Source: JADKIH01 sp031427625
Lineage (GTDB): Bacteria; Bacteroidota; Bacteroidia; AKYH767-A; 2013-40CM-41-45
NCBI GenBank assembly: GCA_031427625.1
Contig: JANPNV010000002.1
Location: 1 to 64,000 of the forward strand
Direction of reading: 5' to 3'
DNA: 64,000 bases
In this document: positions 27,917 through 37,571 of the stretch, piece after piece
Layout: every line of letters starts with the position of its first letter
Position numbering within the stretch: position 1 is the stretch's first letter
The notes under the pieces: model-generated
Seen by the model: only the letters and a program-made list of their open reading frames with translations
Told to the model about the DNA's origin: nothing
Database searches by the model: none
Program-made: the position numbers and the translations under genes

Positions 27917-28516
27917 ATGTTAAAGAAGAAAACAAAAAAACAAATCAAGAAGCCAGCTACTAAGGCTTCCGCAAACGGTAAAATCAAGGATCCTATCGGG
28001 TACATGAAAAGTACAAACCGGACGAAGAGAAAACCATATACTACATTTTTGAGGGGATTACTCCATCGAAAAGTAAGGGGCATTGACGGTGTAGCTAAAT
28101 TCCTTAATGATAAAGCATTCGAAAAAATTAATTGCCTCGACTGTGCCAACTGTTGCAAGACTATGTCGCCAACCTATACGAAGGCAGATATAAAACGTAT
28201 TTCAAAACATCTTGGAATGACGTCGCAGCAATATCATGACAAGTATTTAGAGAAGGATGTGTCTGGTGACTTCATGAATAAAAGTGTTCCTTGCCAGTTC
28301 CTTAAAAAAGATAATAAATGCGGAATATATTCTGTTCGTCCAAGAGACTGCAGTGGATTTCCACATACGCAATACAGGGATTTTAAACTGTATATCAGCA
28401 GTACACACATTCAGAATATCAGCTATTGCCCGATAACACTGAATGTCGTTGAGAAAATGCATGAGCTTGTTATCGAGAAAAAAATGAAAAATATAACGGT
28501 TAGAGATTGCAAGTAA
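27917..28516 (+). CDS. YkgJ-family cysteine-cluster protein
   Basis: 199 residues. The N-terminal 40 residues are very lysine-rich. The YkgJ cysteine motif follows in order: CLDCANCCKTM, CQFL, CGIYSVRPRDCSGFP and YCPI. These Cys residues are thought to bind zinc or an Fe-S cluster. The biochemical role of the family is unknown. It has its own probable promoter. Confidence 0.88.
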   Translation: MLKKKTKKQIKKPATKASANGKIKDPIGYMKSTNRTKRKPYTTFLRGLLHRKVRGIDGVAKFLNDKAFEKINCLDCANCCKTMSPTYTKADIKRISKHLGMTSQQYHDKYLEKDVSGDFMNKSVPCQFLKKDNKCGIYSVRPRDCSGFPHTQYRDFKLYISSTHIQNISYCPITLNVVEKMHELVIEKKMKNITVRDCK

Positions 28517-28704
28517 TTGGCTGCTTTGTCTAACGTATTGTTGAATTTCAGTCAAAATCAGCTTACACTAGATAATCTATTCACCAAATTAAACCCGTCT
28601 TCATGGCGCTGAATAGACATTTGGCTTATGCTCAAACAGATAGTCGCCAAAAGAAGTTGCCAAATTCATCGAAAAGGTTTAGGTTTGAAATACAAATTAG
28701 AGCA

Positions 28705-29139
28705 ATGAAAAAGATAACATTTCTTTTGGCCTTGGCTTTGTCCACAGGTACTTATGCACAGAATGACAAGAATGCAGCATCACCGAAGATTCAAAAAGGT
28801 TTTGGTGTAACTGTAGCTCAGATTCAGCCACAATTTCCCGGTGGTGAAGACAGTCTTCAAAGCTTCCTCTATCAAAATCTGGTATATCCTGAAATTGCCC
28901 GACTGAACCATACAAAAGGAAGAGTATATGTTGGTTTCCTCGTAGAAAGAACCGGAAAAGTTTTGAATCCACGAGTACTAAGCAGTGCAACAGAAGAATT
29001 GGACAATGAGGCCTTAAGGGTTGTTAGTCTGATGCCTGTTTGGATCCCGGGAACTAAAGGTGGAACACCGGTTGATGTACAATATATTCTTCCGATTGAT
29101 TTTATTACGCCTCCGCTTATTCAGAAAAAGAATGATTAA
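28705..29139 (+). CDS. Exported TonB C-terminal domain protein
   Basis: 144 residues from ATG 28705, which places a clear signal peptide (MKKITFLLALALSTGTYA) at the N-terminus. An upstream in-frame ATG at 28603 would bury that signal and is rejected. The TonB C-terminal domain spans about 45-140: PQFPGGEDSLQSFLYQNL, YPEIAR, GRVYVGFLVERTGKV, NEALRVVSLMPVWIPG. There is no membrane anchor, so it is a periplasmic TonB_C module rather than a full energy transducer; such proteins are numerous in the phylum. Confidence 0.85.
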   Translation: MKKITFLLALALSTGTYAQNDKNAASPKIQKGFGVTVAQIQPQFPGGEDSLQSFLYQNLVYPEIARLNHTKGRVYVGFLVERTGKVLNPRVLSSATEELDNEALRVVSLMPVWIPGTKGGTPVDVQYILPIDFITPPLIQKKND

Positions 29140-29164
29140 TATTTTAATCGATCCATTTATAAAT

Positions 29165-29193
29165 AAAAAAGCCGGCTCATCACCGGCTTTTTT
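29165..29193. terminator. Two-way intrinsic terminator
   Basis: AAAAAAGCCGG (29165-29175) pairs perfectly with CCGGCTTTTTT (29183-29193) around a 7-nt loop. It lies between the TonB-C gene (+) and the protease gene (-), and gives a T-run on both strands. Confidence 0.88.
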
Positions 29194-29207
29194 ATTTATT
29201 TGAAAAT

Positions 29208-31691
29208 CTACTTTTCCAGTATAAACTTATTTACAATTCGTTCTGAAGAATTCCTCAGCTCGATAAAATAGATTCCATCTGAAAGAGCATTAAGATCAAG
29301 AGTGAATTTGTTTAGTCCTTCTGTTACACTCACTTGTTGCGATTGAATAGTTCTTCCCAGCATGTCAAAGACTCTTAAATTGATGTTATCATCAATAGCC
29401 GAAGCAAAGGTTCCTGAGATATAGTCAGTTGCAGGATTCGGGAATACGACAAGGTTACTTACAGCTGAAACTGCTGTATTAACTGTAAGCGATGAATCAT
29501 CAGTTAATCGGAAATTGGTATTCGATGTACTTACCCTTAGTGAATAACATTGCTTTGCACTATAAGCACGATTATAACCATATACTTTTATATAATAAGT
29601 GGCTGCCGAAGTGCTGTTTTGGATTATAGACTCTGGTGTTGTTCCTCCAAATTGAGATGTTGCAAGTAATGTAAGTGACGCACTGTAAAGACGAATATCA
29701 TAATCTCCGGCCAGATTCGCGAGGGTTATTTTTATTCTTGTAGCAGGAGAAACTGTTGTAAACACATACCAATCAACATCAACTGATGTTCCGATTAATG
29801 CAGAAATATCTGTGTTAACAGGAATAGTTTTAGCTGCTGTATATGTTTCATTTGATTCATAAGAATCAGAACAACCAGTTAAAGGTGTAGTGAAAGTTAT
29901 GGCTGTTGAATAGGTGCCTGCTCCTGAAGTACAAATGGCTTGAACCTGCCATTGATATGCTGAGGCGCTAATAAGTGTCGTAAGTAAAATGGAGTTCCCC
30001 GAAGCGGCTACAGTTGTCCATGTTGACGATGTACTTAATTTGTACTGGACATTATAACTCGTAGCGCCGCTTACTGCAGTCCAGGAAAGCGTGACACCTG
30101 TTGCAATAATCGAAGTTGCAGATAACCCGGAAGGAGTTCCGCACGTAACAACAGCTGTAGTAGTGAATGTTGATGGGGTAGAATAAGCTCCCAGACCAGA
30201 AGAACAAATTGCCTGAACCTGCCAGCTATAAATACTTCCGCTTGCTAAAGCTGATAACGATATTGAATTTGTAGTCGATGTAACCGTTGTCCATGTTGTT
30301 GAAGTGCTGAGTTTATACTGGACATTATAACTTGTGGCGCCGCTGACAGCAATCCACGAAAGCGAAGCACCGGTAGTGGTAATCGCAGCGGCAGATAATC
30401 CTGAAGGAATTCCGCAAGTCACGATTGGAGTAGTAGTGAAGGTTGAAGCTGTCGAATAAGTTCCTGCTCCTGTTGAACATACAGCCTGAACCTGCCAGTT
30501 ATAAATGCTTCCGCTTGCTAATGGAGTTAATGTAACAGAATTAGTAGATGACGTAGTTGAAGCCCAGGTCGTCGCAGTGCTTAATTTATATTGGATATTA
30601 TAGCTTATCGCTCCGGTTACGGCAGTCCAGCTTAGCGATGCTGAATTTGTTGTCGCTGTTGCCGAAAGACCTGTTGCAATACCGCACGATGTTCCCGATG
30701 GTGGTAAGCAGCCCAATGAAGTGAGAAGTGAATATCGCGCACCGCCCGATGAAAACAAGGCATTCATTCTTGTGCTTTGACCGGCTGTAAACATATTCAT
30801 ACAGGCATCGTCTGTGTAGTCCATGTAATTCATAAACATTACTCCGGGAGAAGTAGTAGCGCATGCATCTGTATGTGGGAACGTAGGGCAACCGTAATTT
30901 TCCGGTCCCTGATTTGGAGTATCGCCTACATTATCTGATCCAGAACATGCGGATTCATCACCCCAAATGTGATATAGGTTTAACCAATGTCCGACTTCAT
31001 GGGTAGCCGTTCGGCCTAAATCATATGATGCCTCTGTACCGGGAAGAGCAACGCTTCCAATACTAGAATATAGAATTACAACACCGTCAGTACTTGCTGT
31101 TCCGCCGGGAAACTGAGCATAGCCTAAAACACCACCACTCAGGTTACAAGACCATATGTTCAGGTAACTCGAAGAAGGCCATGCACTCATTCCTCCATTT
31201 GTTGTTCGCTTAACATTGTCATTTGTTGAAAAGGATGTTGAAGTAGTTAATCTTCGTTCAATACCTGTAGTGGCAAGACCGTTTGGATCTCTTTGGGCCA
31301 GACAAAACTGAATATTCGTATTCACGGAAATACCCTGCCATACAGAAGGAGTATTTGTTCTGTCTGCATTCAAACGGGCGTAATCCAGGTTAAGCTGGTC
31401 GAGTTGTGCCTGACATTGAGCATTGCTTATATTTTCTGCTGCTGCTTTGTAAACGACATGAAAAACTACGGGTATAGTAATTATTGAATTTGTTGTATTC
31501 TGATTGCTATGATTTGCCACAAAAGCATTCGTCAGATTTTCAATTTGCAGCATTCTTGCCTGCAAACCCGGATCTTCAGATTGAAGGCGGCTTAAATTGT
31601 CCATCGTACCGCAATTTCTCAACAGGGGATTGCCGGCATTCGCTAGCAGACCTATGGTCAATGCCAAAGCGAATAGTAATAGTTTTTTCAT
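29208..31691 (-). CDS. Secreted M43 metalloprotease with three Fn3 domains and T9SS tail
   Basis: 827 residues. Signal peptide at about 1-19. The cytophagalysin-type protease domain (about 60-330) has the zinc motif HEVGHWLNLYH near 229-239 and the Met-turn region MNYMDYTDDACMNMF. Three fibronectin III repeats of about 90 residues each (about 334-604) begin with CGI/CGT and contain the shared core SYN-x-QYKLST. A PPC-like domain (about 610-720, ESNETYTAAKTI) and a T9SS type A sorting domain (VVFPNPATDYISG to the end) complete it. It is exported by Sec, then by T9SS, to the surface or medium. It follows the response regulator gene by 50 bp on the same strand. Confidence 0.93.
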   Translation of the reverse strand: MKKLLLFALALTIGLLANAGNPLLRNCGTMDNLSRLQSEDPGLQARMLQIENLTNAFVANHSNQNTTNSIITIPVVFHVVYKAAAENISNAQCQAQLDQLNLDYARLNADRTNTPSVWQGISVNTNIQFCLAQRDPNGLATTGIERRLTTSTSFSTNDNVKRTTNGGMSAWPSSSYLNIWSCNLSGGVLGYAQFPGGTASTDGVVILYSSIGSVALPGTEASYDLGRTATHEVGHWLNLYHIWGDESACSGSDNVGDTPNQGPENYGCPTFPHTDACATTSPGVMFMNYMDYTDDACMNMFTAGQSTRMNALFSSGGARYSLLTSLGCLPPSGTSCGIATGLSATATTNSASLSWTAVTGAISYNIQYKLSTATTWASTTSSTNSVTLTPLASGSIYNWQVQAVCSTGAGTYSTASTFTTTPIVTCGIPSGLSAAAITTTGASLSWIAVSGATSYNVQYKLSTSTTWTTVTSTTNSISLSALASGSIYSWQVQAICSSGLGAYSTPSTFTTTAVVTCGTPSGLSATSIIATGVTLSWTAVSGATSYNVQYKLSTSSTWTTVAASGNSILLTTLISASAYQWQVQAICTSGAGTYSTAITFTTPLTGCSDSYESNETYTAAKTIPVNTDISALIGTSVDVDWYVFTTVSPATRIKITLANLAGDYDIRLYSASLTLLATSQFGGTTPESIIQNSTSAATYYIKVYGYNRAYSAKQCYSLRVSTSNTNFRLTDDSSLTVNTAVSAVSNLVVFPNPATDYISGTFASAIDDNINLRVFDMLGRTIQSQQVSVTEGLNKFTLDLNALSDGIYFIELRNSSERIVNKFILEK
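29880..30690. repeat. Three tandem ~270-bp units encoding Fn3 domains
   Basis: The units start near 30690, 30420 and 30147 (minus-strand order). They share long near-identical stretches, such as the part encoding SYNVQYKLST. They lie inside the M43 protease gene and look like fairly recent in-frame duplications. Confidence 0.7.
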
Positions 31692-31741
31692 GGATGATTA
31701 GTAATTAGTAGTTGGTGATAATATTTTCGCAGACTTTATTT

Positions 31742-32437
31742 TCATTTACAAACGAACTTGTAACCAACACCACGCACTGAAAAAAAGTATTGTGGTTCTT
31801 TGGGATCGGGTTCAAAATATTTTCTAAACGCAAGTATAAAATTATCGACTGTTCTTGTGGAAGGATATATGTCGTAACCCCAGACTGATTCGAGAATATT
31901 TTCTCTCGAAACAACTTCGTTCCGTCTTTCAATTAACAATCTTAGCAGAGCGATTTCTTTCTTCGTTAATCTAATTGGTTTCTGGTCTTTACCGATTATT
32001 TCAAATGTCCGGAAATTGATTTCATTTCCTTCAAAACGAAAGATGTCATTCATCTCCTTTTTTTCATCCTGACTGAGACCGCGTTTAACAAGTGCATTTA
32101 CTCTTAGAAGAAATTCTTCCAGGTTAAATGGTTTCGTCATATAGTCGTCAGCGCCTCGCTTTAGTCCCAATATCTTATCCTCACTTGCATTTTTTGCAGA
32201 AAGAAAAAGGATTGGAACGGTTGAATTATGTAATCGAATGGCTTCACACACTCCGAATCCATCAAGTTCCGGTAACATGACATCAAGAACGACAAGGTTA
32301 AATCGTTCTTGTTTAAAAACTTTTACAGCTTCGATTCCGTTTCCGACTGCAACGACTTTATATCCCTCTAATTCGAGGTTTAATTTGATAGCTTCCTGCA
32401 GGTGCTCTTCATCTTCAACCAGCAATATTCTGATCAT
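31742..32437 (-). CDS. OmpR/PhoB-type response regulator
   Basis: 231 residues. The receiver domain (about 1-120) has the acidic pair E8/D9, phospho-acceptor D52 in VVLDVMLPELDG and the conserved lysine in DYMTKPF near 102. The winged-helix DNA-binding domain (about 130-230) ends FFSVRGVGYKFV. No histidine kinase gene lies next to it, so its sensor is encoded elsewhere. It is upstream of the secreted protease on the same strand, and regulation of that gene is possible but unproved. Confidence 0.92.
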   Translation of the reverse strand: MIRILLVEDEEHLQEAIKLNLELEGYKVVAVGNGIEAVKVFKQERFNLVVLDVMLPELDGFGVCEAIRLHNSTVPILFLSAKNASEDKILGLKRGADDYMTKPFNLEEFLLRVNALVKRGLSQDEKKEMNDIFRFEGNEINFRTFEIIGKDQKPIRLTKKEIALLRLLIERRNEVVSRENILESVWGYDIYPSTRTVDNFILAFRKYFEPDPKEPQYFFSVRGVGYKFVCK

Positions 32438-32705
32438 AATATTTAGATGTTAATATAGGGGAATAGGTTGGGTAGTTTATGTGGAAATAATGGACTTATT
32501 AATCTTTTTAATTTGAACAAGAAAAGTGATTTGTCACTCTAATTTATAAAAAGGATTGAACAAGTTCAAGCAACAACATTCTTTGTCATTTCTTGCATCA
32601 AATATGAAATTATGATGCATTCTTAATGTCAGGAAAAGGTCAGATTAACAACAGTGTATCATCCATACGATTTATGCTGAACCTGTTTCCTCATACAAGA
32701 AAATG
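32438..32705. other. Divergent promoter region, response regulator / mqnE
   Basis: 268 bp, AT-rich, between divergent genes. Apart from the -7 box of mqnE at its right edge I see no clear element. Confidence 0.4.
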
Positions 32706-32713
32706 TATATTTG
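32706..32713 (+). promoter_or_regulatory. -7 box close to the mqnE start
   Basis: TATATTTG, a perfect -7 box, ends 7 nt before the ATG at 32721. It overlaps the alternative in-frame ATG at 32703, which it therefore rules out. A -33 TTG is not obvious. Confidence 0.55.
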
Positions 32714-32720
32714 CCAATTA

Positions 32721-33842
32721 ATGAACGAAAGCACGAAAAAATATATCTCCAGCATTACCGATAATTCGGCACTGGCTATAATTGCTAATAAGGTCTTAAA
32801 TAATAAGAGGTTATCATTCGAGGATGGAGTGTTACTTTATGAAGAAGGTGACCCCGGTTTTCTTGGAACGCTTGCGAATTATGTGAGAGAGGAAAAGAAT
32901 GGAAGTAATACCTTTTATAATAGGAACTTTCATATTGAGCCTACTAACGTATGCGTATTTTCATGTAATTTCTGTTCGTATTCACGAACTCTTAAAAACA
33001 GGGAAACAGGCTGGGAACTTAGCGCAGAAGAAATACTGGAGAAAGTAAAATCATACGATGGGAAACCAGTCACTGAGGTTCACATCGTAGGTGGGGTTCA
33101 CCCTAAAATGGATCTCTACTATTTTTCATCAATTCTTGGTCAGATTCATACTCACCGACCAGACCTTCATATCAAAGCATTCACTGCCGTGGAACTGGAT
33201 TACATGTTCCGAAAGGCAAAAGTATCTGTTTTGGAAGGGCTTAAAATTCTTCAATCATCCGGTCTGGCATCACTTCCAGGCGGAGGGGCGGAGATATTTG
33301 ATGAGGATATCCGGACAAAGATCTGTGCCGATAAATGTTCATCTGATGAATGGCTGAACATTCACGCCACTGCTCATTCACTGGGAATGCACAGCAATGC
33401 AACCATGTTGTATGGCCATATTGAATCATACAGTAACAGGGTTGACCATATGGATCGTCTCCGACAACTTCAGGATAAGACAGGAGGATTCAACACCTTC
33501 ATCCCACTTAAGTTCAGAAATAAAGACAATGAAATGTCGCACATTCCGGAAGTGAGCGTAGTGGAAGACTTACGCAATTATGCTGTGTCCCGAATTTACC
33601 TCGATAACTTTAATCACATCAAAGCATACTGGCCAATGATTGGTAGGAGTACGGCTCAACTTTCACAATCATTTGGTGTTGATGATCTCGATGGTACGAT
33701 TGACGATTCTACAAGGATCTATTCGATGGCAGGAGCTGAAGATCAGAATCCATCTTTAACCACAAATGAACTTATCAATCTTATTGAGCAATCGGGAAGA
33801 ACAGCTGTCGAAAGGGATACGCTTTATAACGTTGTAGGATAA
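32721..33842 (+). CDS. mqnE: Aminofutalosine synthase (radical SAM)
   Basis: 373 residues from ATG 32721. The radical SAM cluster motif is C78-V-F-S-C82-N-F-C85, preceded by FHIEPTNVC and followed by CSYSR. VHIVGGVHPK, LPGGGAEIFDE, HSNATMLYGHIE and FIPLKFRN match MqnE/MqnC enzymes. FIPLKF with the PTNVC form favours MqnE, which joins the chorismate-derived enol ether to adenosine in the futalosine route to menaquinone. No other mqn gene lies here, as these genes are often scattered in the phylum. Confidence 0.9.
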   Translation: MNESTKKYISSITDNSALAIIANKVLNNKRLSFEDGVLLYEEGDPGFLGTLANYVREEKNGSNTFYNRNFHIEPTNVCVFSCNFCSYSRTLKNRETGWELSAEEILEKVKSYDGKPVTEVHIVGGVHPKMDLYYFSSILGQIHTHRPDLHIKAFTAVELDYMFRKAKVSVLEGLKILQSSGLASLPGGGAEIFDEDIRTKICADKCSSDEWLNIHATAHSLGMHSNATMLYGHIESYSNRVDHMDRLRQLQDKTGGFNTFIPLKFRNKDNEMSHIPEVSVVEDLRNYAVSRIYLDNFNHIKAYWPMIGRSTAQLSQSFGVDDLDGTIDDSTRIYSMAGAEDQNPSLTTNELINLIEQSGRTAVERDTLYNVVG

Positions 33843-33866
33843 TTCTAACAATTTACATTCTCGAAT

Positions 33867-34916
33867 TTACGGAGAGTTTTTCGTGTATGCTCGCCACTTA
33901 TCAAGAAGCATTTTAAAATTTTCAGGTAGTTCTGATTCAAAGAAAACTTTTTTTCCTGTTCCGGGATGAGTAAACCCAAGGGTCTTTGCATGCAGTGCAT
34001 GTCGCGGTAAAATTTCAAAACAATTATCTACAAATTGTCTGTATTTCGAAAAAGTAGTTCCTTTCAGAATCCTATTTCCACCGTATGTCTCATCATTGAA
34101 AAGGGGGTGACCGGCAAATTTCATATGAACCCGAATCTGATGCGTTCTTCCTGTCTCCAGCTTACATTCCACCAACGTCAGGTAATTGAATCGCTCTAAA
34201 ACTTTATAATGTGTGATGGCATGTTTACCGTGTTCCCCATTAGGAAAAACATCCATAATTTTTCTGTCCTTGAGATTGCGACCTACGTTTCCTGTAATAG
34301 TTCCTTCGTCTTCTTTGAAATCGCCCCAGACTAATGCAATGTATTTCCGTTCTATCGTGCGGTCGAAAAATTCTTTCGCCAGATGATTCAATGCCTTTTC
34401 GCTTCTTGCAATAACTAAAAGTCCTGAAGTGTTTTTATCGATCCGGTGAACGAGTCCCGGTCTGTCGAGGTTCCCTTTCGTTGCTGGTAAACTTTTAAAA
34501 TGATAGAGAAGTCCATTCAAAAGTGTTCCTGAATAATTTCCGAAAGCGGGATGTACTACCATTCCAGCCGCTTTATTAACGAGAACGATATCATCGTCTT
34601 CATAGACAATATTAAGTGGAAGATCCTGAGGAATGAGTTCTTTCTCACGAACTGGATGCGGCAATACGATTTGTATTTTATCGTGTGGCCTTACCTTATA
34701 ACTTGGTTTTACTTCTTTACCGTTAACAATGATATTACCGGCAATGCAGGCATTTTGAATTCTGTTCCTGCTAATGTTTGGCATCCTGTTAAACAGAAAT
34801 CTGTCTATGCGGGTCGGCGCCTGACCACCTTCAACATCTAATCGGAAATGTTCATATAACTCGTCCTGATCAATAATTTCATCTTCCTCTGTCGACGCTT
34901 CGTTCTTATCTGTCAT
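33867..34916 (-). CDS. rluD: RluA-family 23S rRNA pseudouridine synthase (RluD-like)
   Basis: 349 residues. The S4 RNA-binding domain spans about 30-90 (DRFLFNRMPNISRNRIQN). The catalytic core has GLVHRIDKNTSGLLVIAR with the active-site Asp, followed by ERKYIALVWG, TGRTHQIRVH and GHPLFNDETYGG. Length and S4 domain fit RluD, which modifies helix 69 of 23S rRNA. The gene is 6 bp downstream of the T9SS protein gene and belongs to the minus-strand run ddl - PASTA - T9SS protein - rluD. Confidence 0.9.
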   Translation of the reverse strand: MTDKNEASTEEDEIIDQDELYEHFRLDVEGGQAPTRIDRFLFNRMPNISRNRIQNACIAGNIIVNGKEVKPSYKVRPHDKIQIVLPHPVREKELIPQDLPLNIVYEDDDIVLVNKAAGMVVHPAFGNYSGTLLNGLLYHFKSLPATKGNLDRPGLVHRIDKNTSGLLVIARSEKALNHLAKEFFDRTIERKYIALVWGDFKEDEGTITGNVGRNLKDRKIMDVFPNGEHGKHAITHYKVLERFNYLTLVECKLETGRTHQIRVHMKFAGHPLFNDETYGGNRILKGTTFSKYRQFVDNCFEILPRHALHAKTLGFTHPGTGKKVFFESELPENFKMLLDKWRAYTKNSP

Positions 34917-34922
34917 TTGTTG

Positions 34923-36767
34923 TTAGTTAATGACAAGTTTTCGAACGGAAAAAGTTTTAGCCGTTTCGTCTGAAAGTCTTACCATGTAAATTCCTGCACT
35001 GAATCCTGAAATATCAAAATCACCGGAGCCGGTAATCTTTTCTTCGCTGATGATTGAACCGAGGCAATCGAAAAGCTGTAGATGGAATTTTTTCTGTGCA
35101 GGATTATTAAAAGCCAGATGAAATTTTCCATTGGCCGGATTCGGTGATACTGAAAACTCAGGTCTGAGTGCAGCGGTTTCTTCAACAGATACACCGGAAA
35201 TTCTTTTTCCAAAAAGCGGACGAATCATTAAGGATCCGTATACACCGGAAGGAAGCCACGAGCCGGCCAGTCTTACTGCTACTTTATCATGCGAGTCTGT
35301 ATTCCTGTCAAATCCCACACCGTATAATGTCTGTGGTTCATTCTGAATAAATCCAACCCAAACAGGTCCCGGATTTACAACGATGGTATTAGTAAATAGA
35401 AATGTCTTAAATGCATTGATACCATCGAAGCTATCGGGTTTCTGATTAATCTCTCTGAATAATTCTGTCGATTGGTTTGTGGCTATATCAATATTACTCC
35501 ATGCCGTAAGCTGGAAAAGTTTGTTGGTAATATTAACTCCTGTTGGATTAAAATAAATTTGTACACCTCTAAGTGTATCAAGCATTTTAACATCAAATCT
35601 TACTGCAAGCGAAACATCCTGACTTCCGGTTAATCCATAAGCGACTTCAGCGCTTCCATCATCGTAAGCATAATAATTATGAAAGTGCTGAGTATAATAA
35701 CTTGTATCGTTAAAACTATTTGTCTCCACACCATTCTGACTAAAGTACGACCGTACAAGAAAGTCAGCTGTATCCTGATTTTGCACCGGAAATGCAAAAC
35801 TGTTCATTGGAATGGAGAAAGGAATATACACTTGCGAAGTCAAAGTGGAAGCAAAGTTTGATCCAGAAAAAAGTGTAGTACCATTCTGTGAAATATCAGC
35901 AGCCGTTGTATAAGAAGTTTGACCGTAATCGATATTGTAAATTGTATCCTCTATTGATGTCTTCATGGCAGCAAGTTGGGATGAGAGTGATTTATAATGT
36001 GGATAGGGCATAGCTGAATATTCAGTCAGCAGTGAAGACTGTGGCCTTATCAATGCATTGTCAAGTATGGGTGCATTTGCAATTGTATTTTTCAGTAATG
36101 TCACATAATCGAGATTCCAGTGATCACGATTTCCATTTACTGTTGCGATATTGTAAAACCGAAACTGAAAACCGTTAAAGAGATACACAGCATTTGTAAT
36201 TCTGATATTAACGCGCTGGAATGCTGTATCTGCCTGACCTTTTACCGACCATATGGTAGTCCATGTGTTGGATGTATCTTTAAACTGAAGGATCAGCGAG
36301 TCGCCAGTTTCCGGAACATCACCAAGTCCTTGCGGCTGGTAGAAAAAGCTAATCCAAACACTGGTATCTCCGGAAGGAACAATAAGATTTATCGGACGGG
36401 AGGTAAGAACATCTGCAATTGAATCAACGGTTGAGGAAGGATGATACGGTTGGCCATTTTGATATAATCCATCGAAGGTGGCAATTCCAATAGTAACAGG
36501 ACGCTTTGTGTAGTTGTTATTGATATATACATTGCTATCAAGCCAAAGACCCTCATATGGATAATTACCCGGTCTCGAAAAATCATCGATAAAAGGGAGA
36601 ATTAACGTGTCATTAATAGCCGATAATCTCATTATGCCGGAGGAAGAATTCTGTTGTGTGGCAAGTACATTGTTGATGCTTAGTGGGAATAGCTGTTCTT
36701 GAGCGCTGAGTGGAAAAATTACCAACCCTGAATTCAGGATAACTAAAATTAGGAGGATTTTTTTCAT
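34923..36767 (-). CDS. Secreted T9SS type A protein of unknown function
   Basis: 614 residues from ATG 36767, which gives a signal peptide MKKILLILVILNSGLVIFP. An in-frame ATG at 36833 lies inside the PASTA gene and would bury the signal. The body is beta-rich, with jelly-roll-like stretches (DTSVWISFFYQPQGLGD; DHWNLDYVTLL) but no catalytic motif that I recognise. The C-terminus is a T9SS type A domain (FSVSPNPANGKFHL, then GIYMVRLSD). It interrupts the otherwise familiar PASTA - rluD neighbourhood. An adhesive or structural surface role is a guess. Confidence 0.85.
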   Translation of the reverse strand: MKKILLILVILNSGLVIFPLSAQEQLFPLSINNVLATQQNSSSGIMRLSAINDTLILPFIDDFSRPGNYPYEGLWLDSNVYINNNYTKRPVTIGIATFDGLYQNGQPYHPSSTVDSIADVLTSRPINLIVPSGDTSVWISFFYQPQGLGDVPETGDSLILQFKDTSNTWTTIWSVKGQADTAFQRVNIRITNAVYLFNGFQFRFYNIATVNGNRDHWNLDYVTLLKNTIANAPILDNALIRPQSSLLTEYSAMPYPHYKSLSSQLAAMKTSIEDTIYNIDYGQTSYTTAADISQNGTTLFSGSNFASTLTSQVYIPFSIPMNSFAFPVQNQDTADFLVRSYFSQNGVETNSFNDTSYYTQHFHNYYAYDDGSAEVAYGLTGSQDVSLAVRFDVKMLDTLRGVQIYFNPTGVNITNKLFQLTAWSNIDIATNQSTELFREINQKPDSFDGINAFKTFLFTNTIVVNPGPVWVGFIQNEPQTLYGVGFDRNTDSHDKVAVRLAGSWLPSGVYGSLMIRPLFGKRISGVSVEETAALRPEFSVSPNPANGKFHLAFNNPAQKKFHLQLFDCLGSIISEEKITGSGDFDISGFSAGIYMVRLSDETAKTFSVRKLVIN

Positions 36768-36774
36768 AGAAGTG

Positions 36775-36782
36775 CAAAAATA
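36775..36782 (-). promoter_or_regulatory. -7 box close to the T9SS protein start
   Basis: TATTTTTG on the minus strand ends 7 nt before the ATG at 36767. It lies in the 37-bp gap after the PASTA gene, so the T9SS gene probably has its own promoter. No clear -33 element. Confidence 0.45.
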
Positions 36783-36804
36783 CAATAACGGTTTTAAAGA
36801 ACCT

Positions 36805-37563
36805 TTATCTGAGAGAAATATCCACTCCGTCACCTGATTTTAGGATGGAACCATCATCCGGAGAGGGAGATTGCTTGTAAACCCTAGCCTCTAAACTATC
36901 TTTCTCATCAGCAAATTGAACAGTTCCAAGTGCAAGAGAAAGTCTTTGAAGGGCTGACGCGGCCTCCTTTTTTGTCATACCCGTCAGGTCCGGAATAGGA
37001 ATATCAATACTATTTAGTCCATCACCCAAAACAAGGTCGATTGTCGATCCTTTCGGAAGCATAGCTCCGGGTTTTATTACTCTGTTATTATAACGCTGTT
37101 CGAGTACTGCGTTTTTAGCCAGATCGGTTCTATAGGAAACACTGCCCATAACCAATCCGAAAGATTCAAGCATTGCTTCGGCCTGTCGAAATGATACATC
37201 GATAAGATCCGGCATTTTTACGTCTGGTGGCTGAATAGCATTAATGGTCAGATAAATTGTTCGGTTTTCTTTTACCTTGCTTTTAGGAGCAGGATCCTGA
37301 TCGAGTACTGTTCCCGGGATTTTATCAGAATCGAATAATGAATCAATAACTTTATAATGAAAATTATGAATGCTGAGAATTGAATTCAGATTTGAAATTT
37401 TTTTCCCGCGTAAGTCAGGAACATCGATGTTTTCTCCATGATGGGTGAAACTGCTAAGCCAGGCAGAAAGAATAAAAAAACAGGCAATCATTCCTGAAAT
37501 CAACAGGAAGATATTAAGTATGAAGGTGCGGCTTTTCAGAAAAGAACCTTTCTTGTTCGACAT
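36805..37563 (-). CDS. PASTA-domain membrane protein
   Basis: 252 residues. One membrane helix (about 11-33) is followed by three PASTA repeats beginning DVPDLRGKKISNL, VKMPDLIDVSFRQAE and DIPIPDLTGMTKKEA. PASTA domains bind peptidoglycan fragments or D-Ala-D-Ala-containing stems. It is encoded 8 bp after the ddl gene, which fits a cell-wall role. No kinase or penicillin-binding domain is attached, as is usual for the short PASTA proteins of this phylum. Confidence 0.9.
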   Translation of the reverse strand: MSNKKGSFLKSRTFILNIFLLISGMIACFFILSAWLSSFTHHGENIDVPDLRGKKISNLNSILSIHNFHYKVIDSLFDSDKIPGTVLDQDPAPKSKVKENRTIYLTINAIQPPDVKMPDLIDVSFRQAEAMLESFGLVMGSVSYRTDLAKNAVLEQRYNNRVIKPGAMLPKGSTIDLVLGDGLNSIDIPIPDLTGMTKKEAASALQRLSLALGTVQFADEKDSLEARVYKQSPSPDDGSILKSGDGVDISLR

Positions 37564-37571
37564 ATAGTTTA

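Noticed and set aside
31484..31708. Plus-strand frame opposite the signal peptide of the M43 protease
   Set aside because: It is antisense to a well-defined protein start and has no features of its own.
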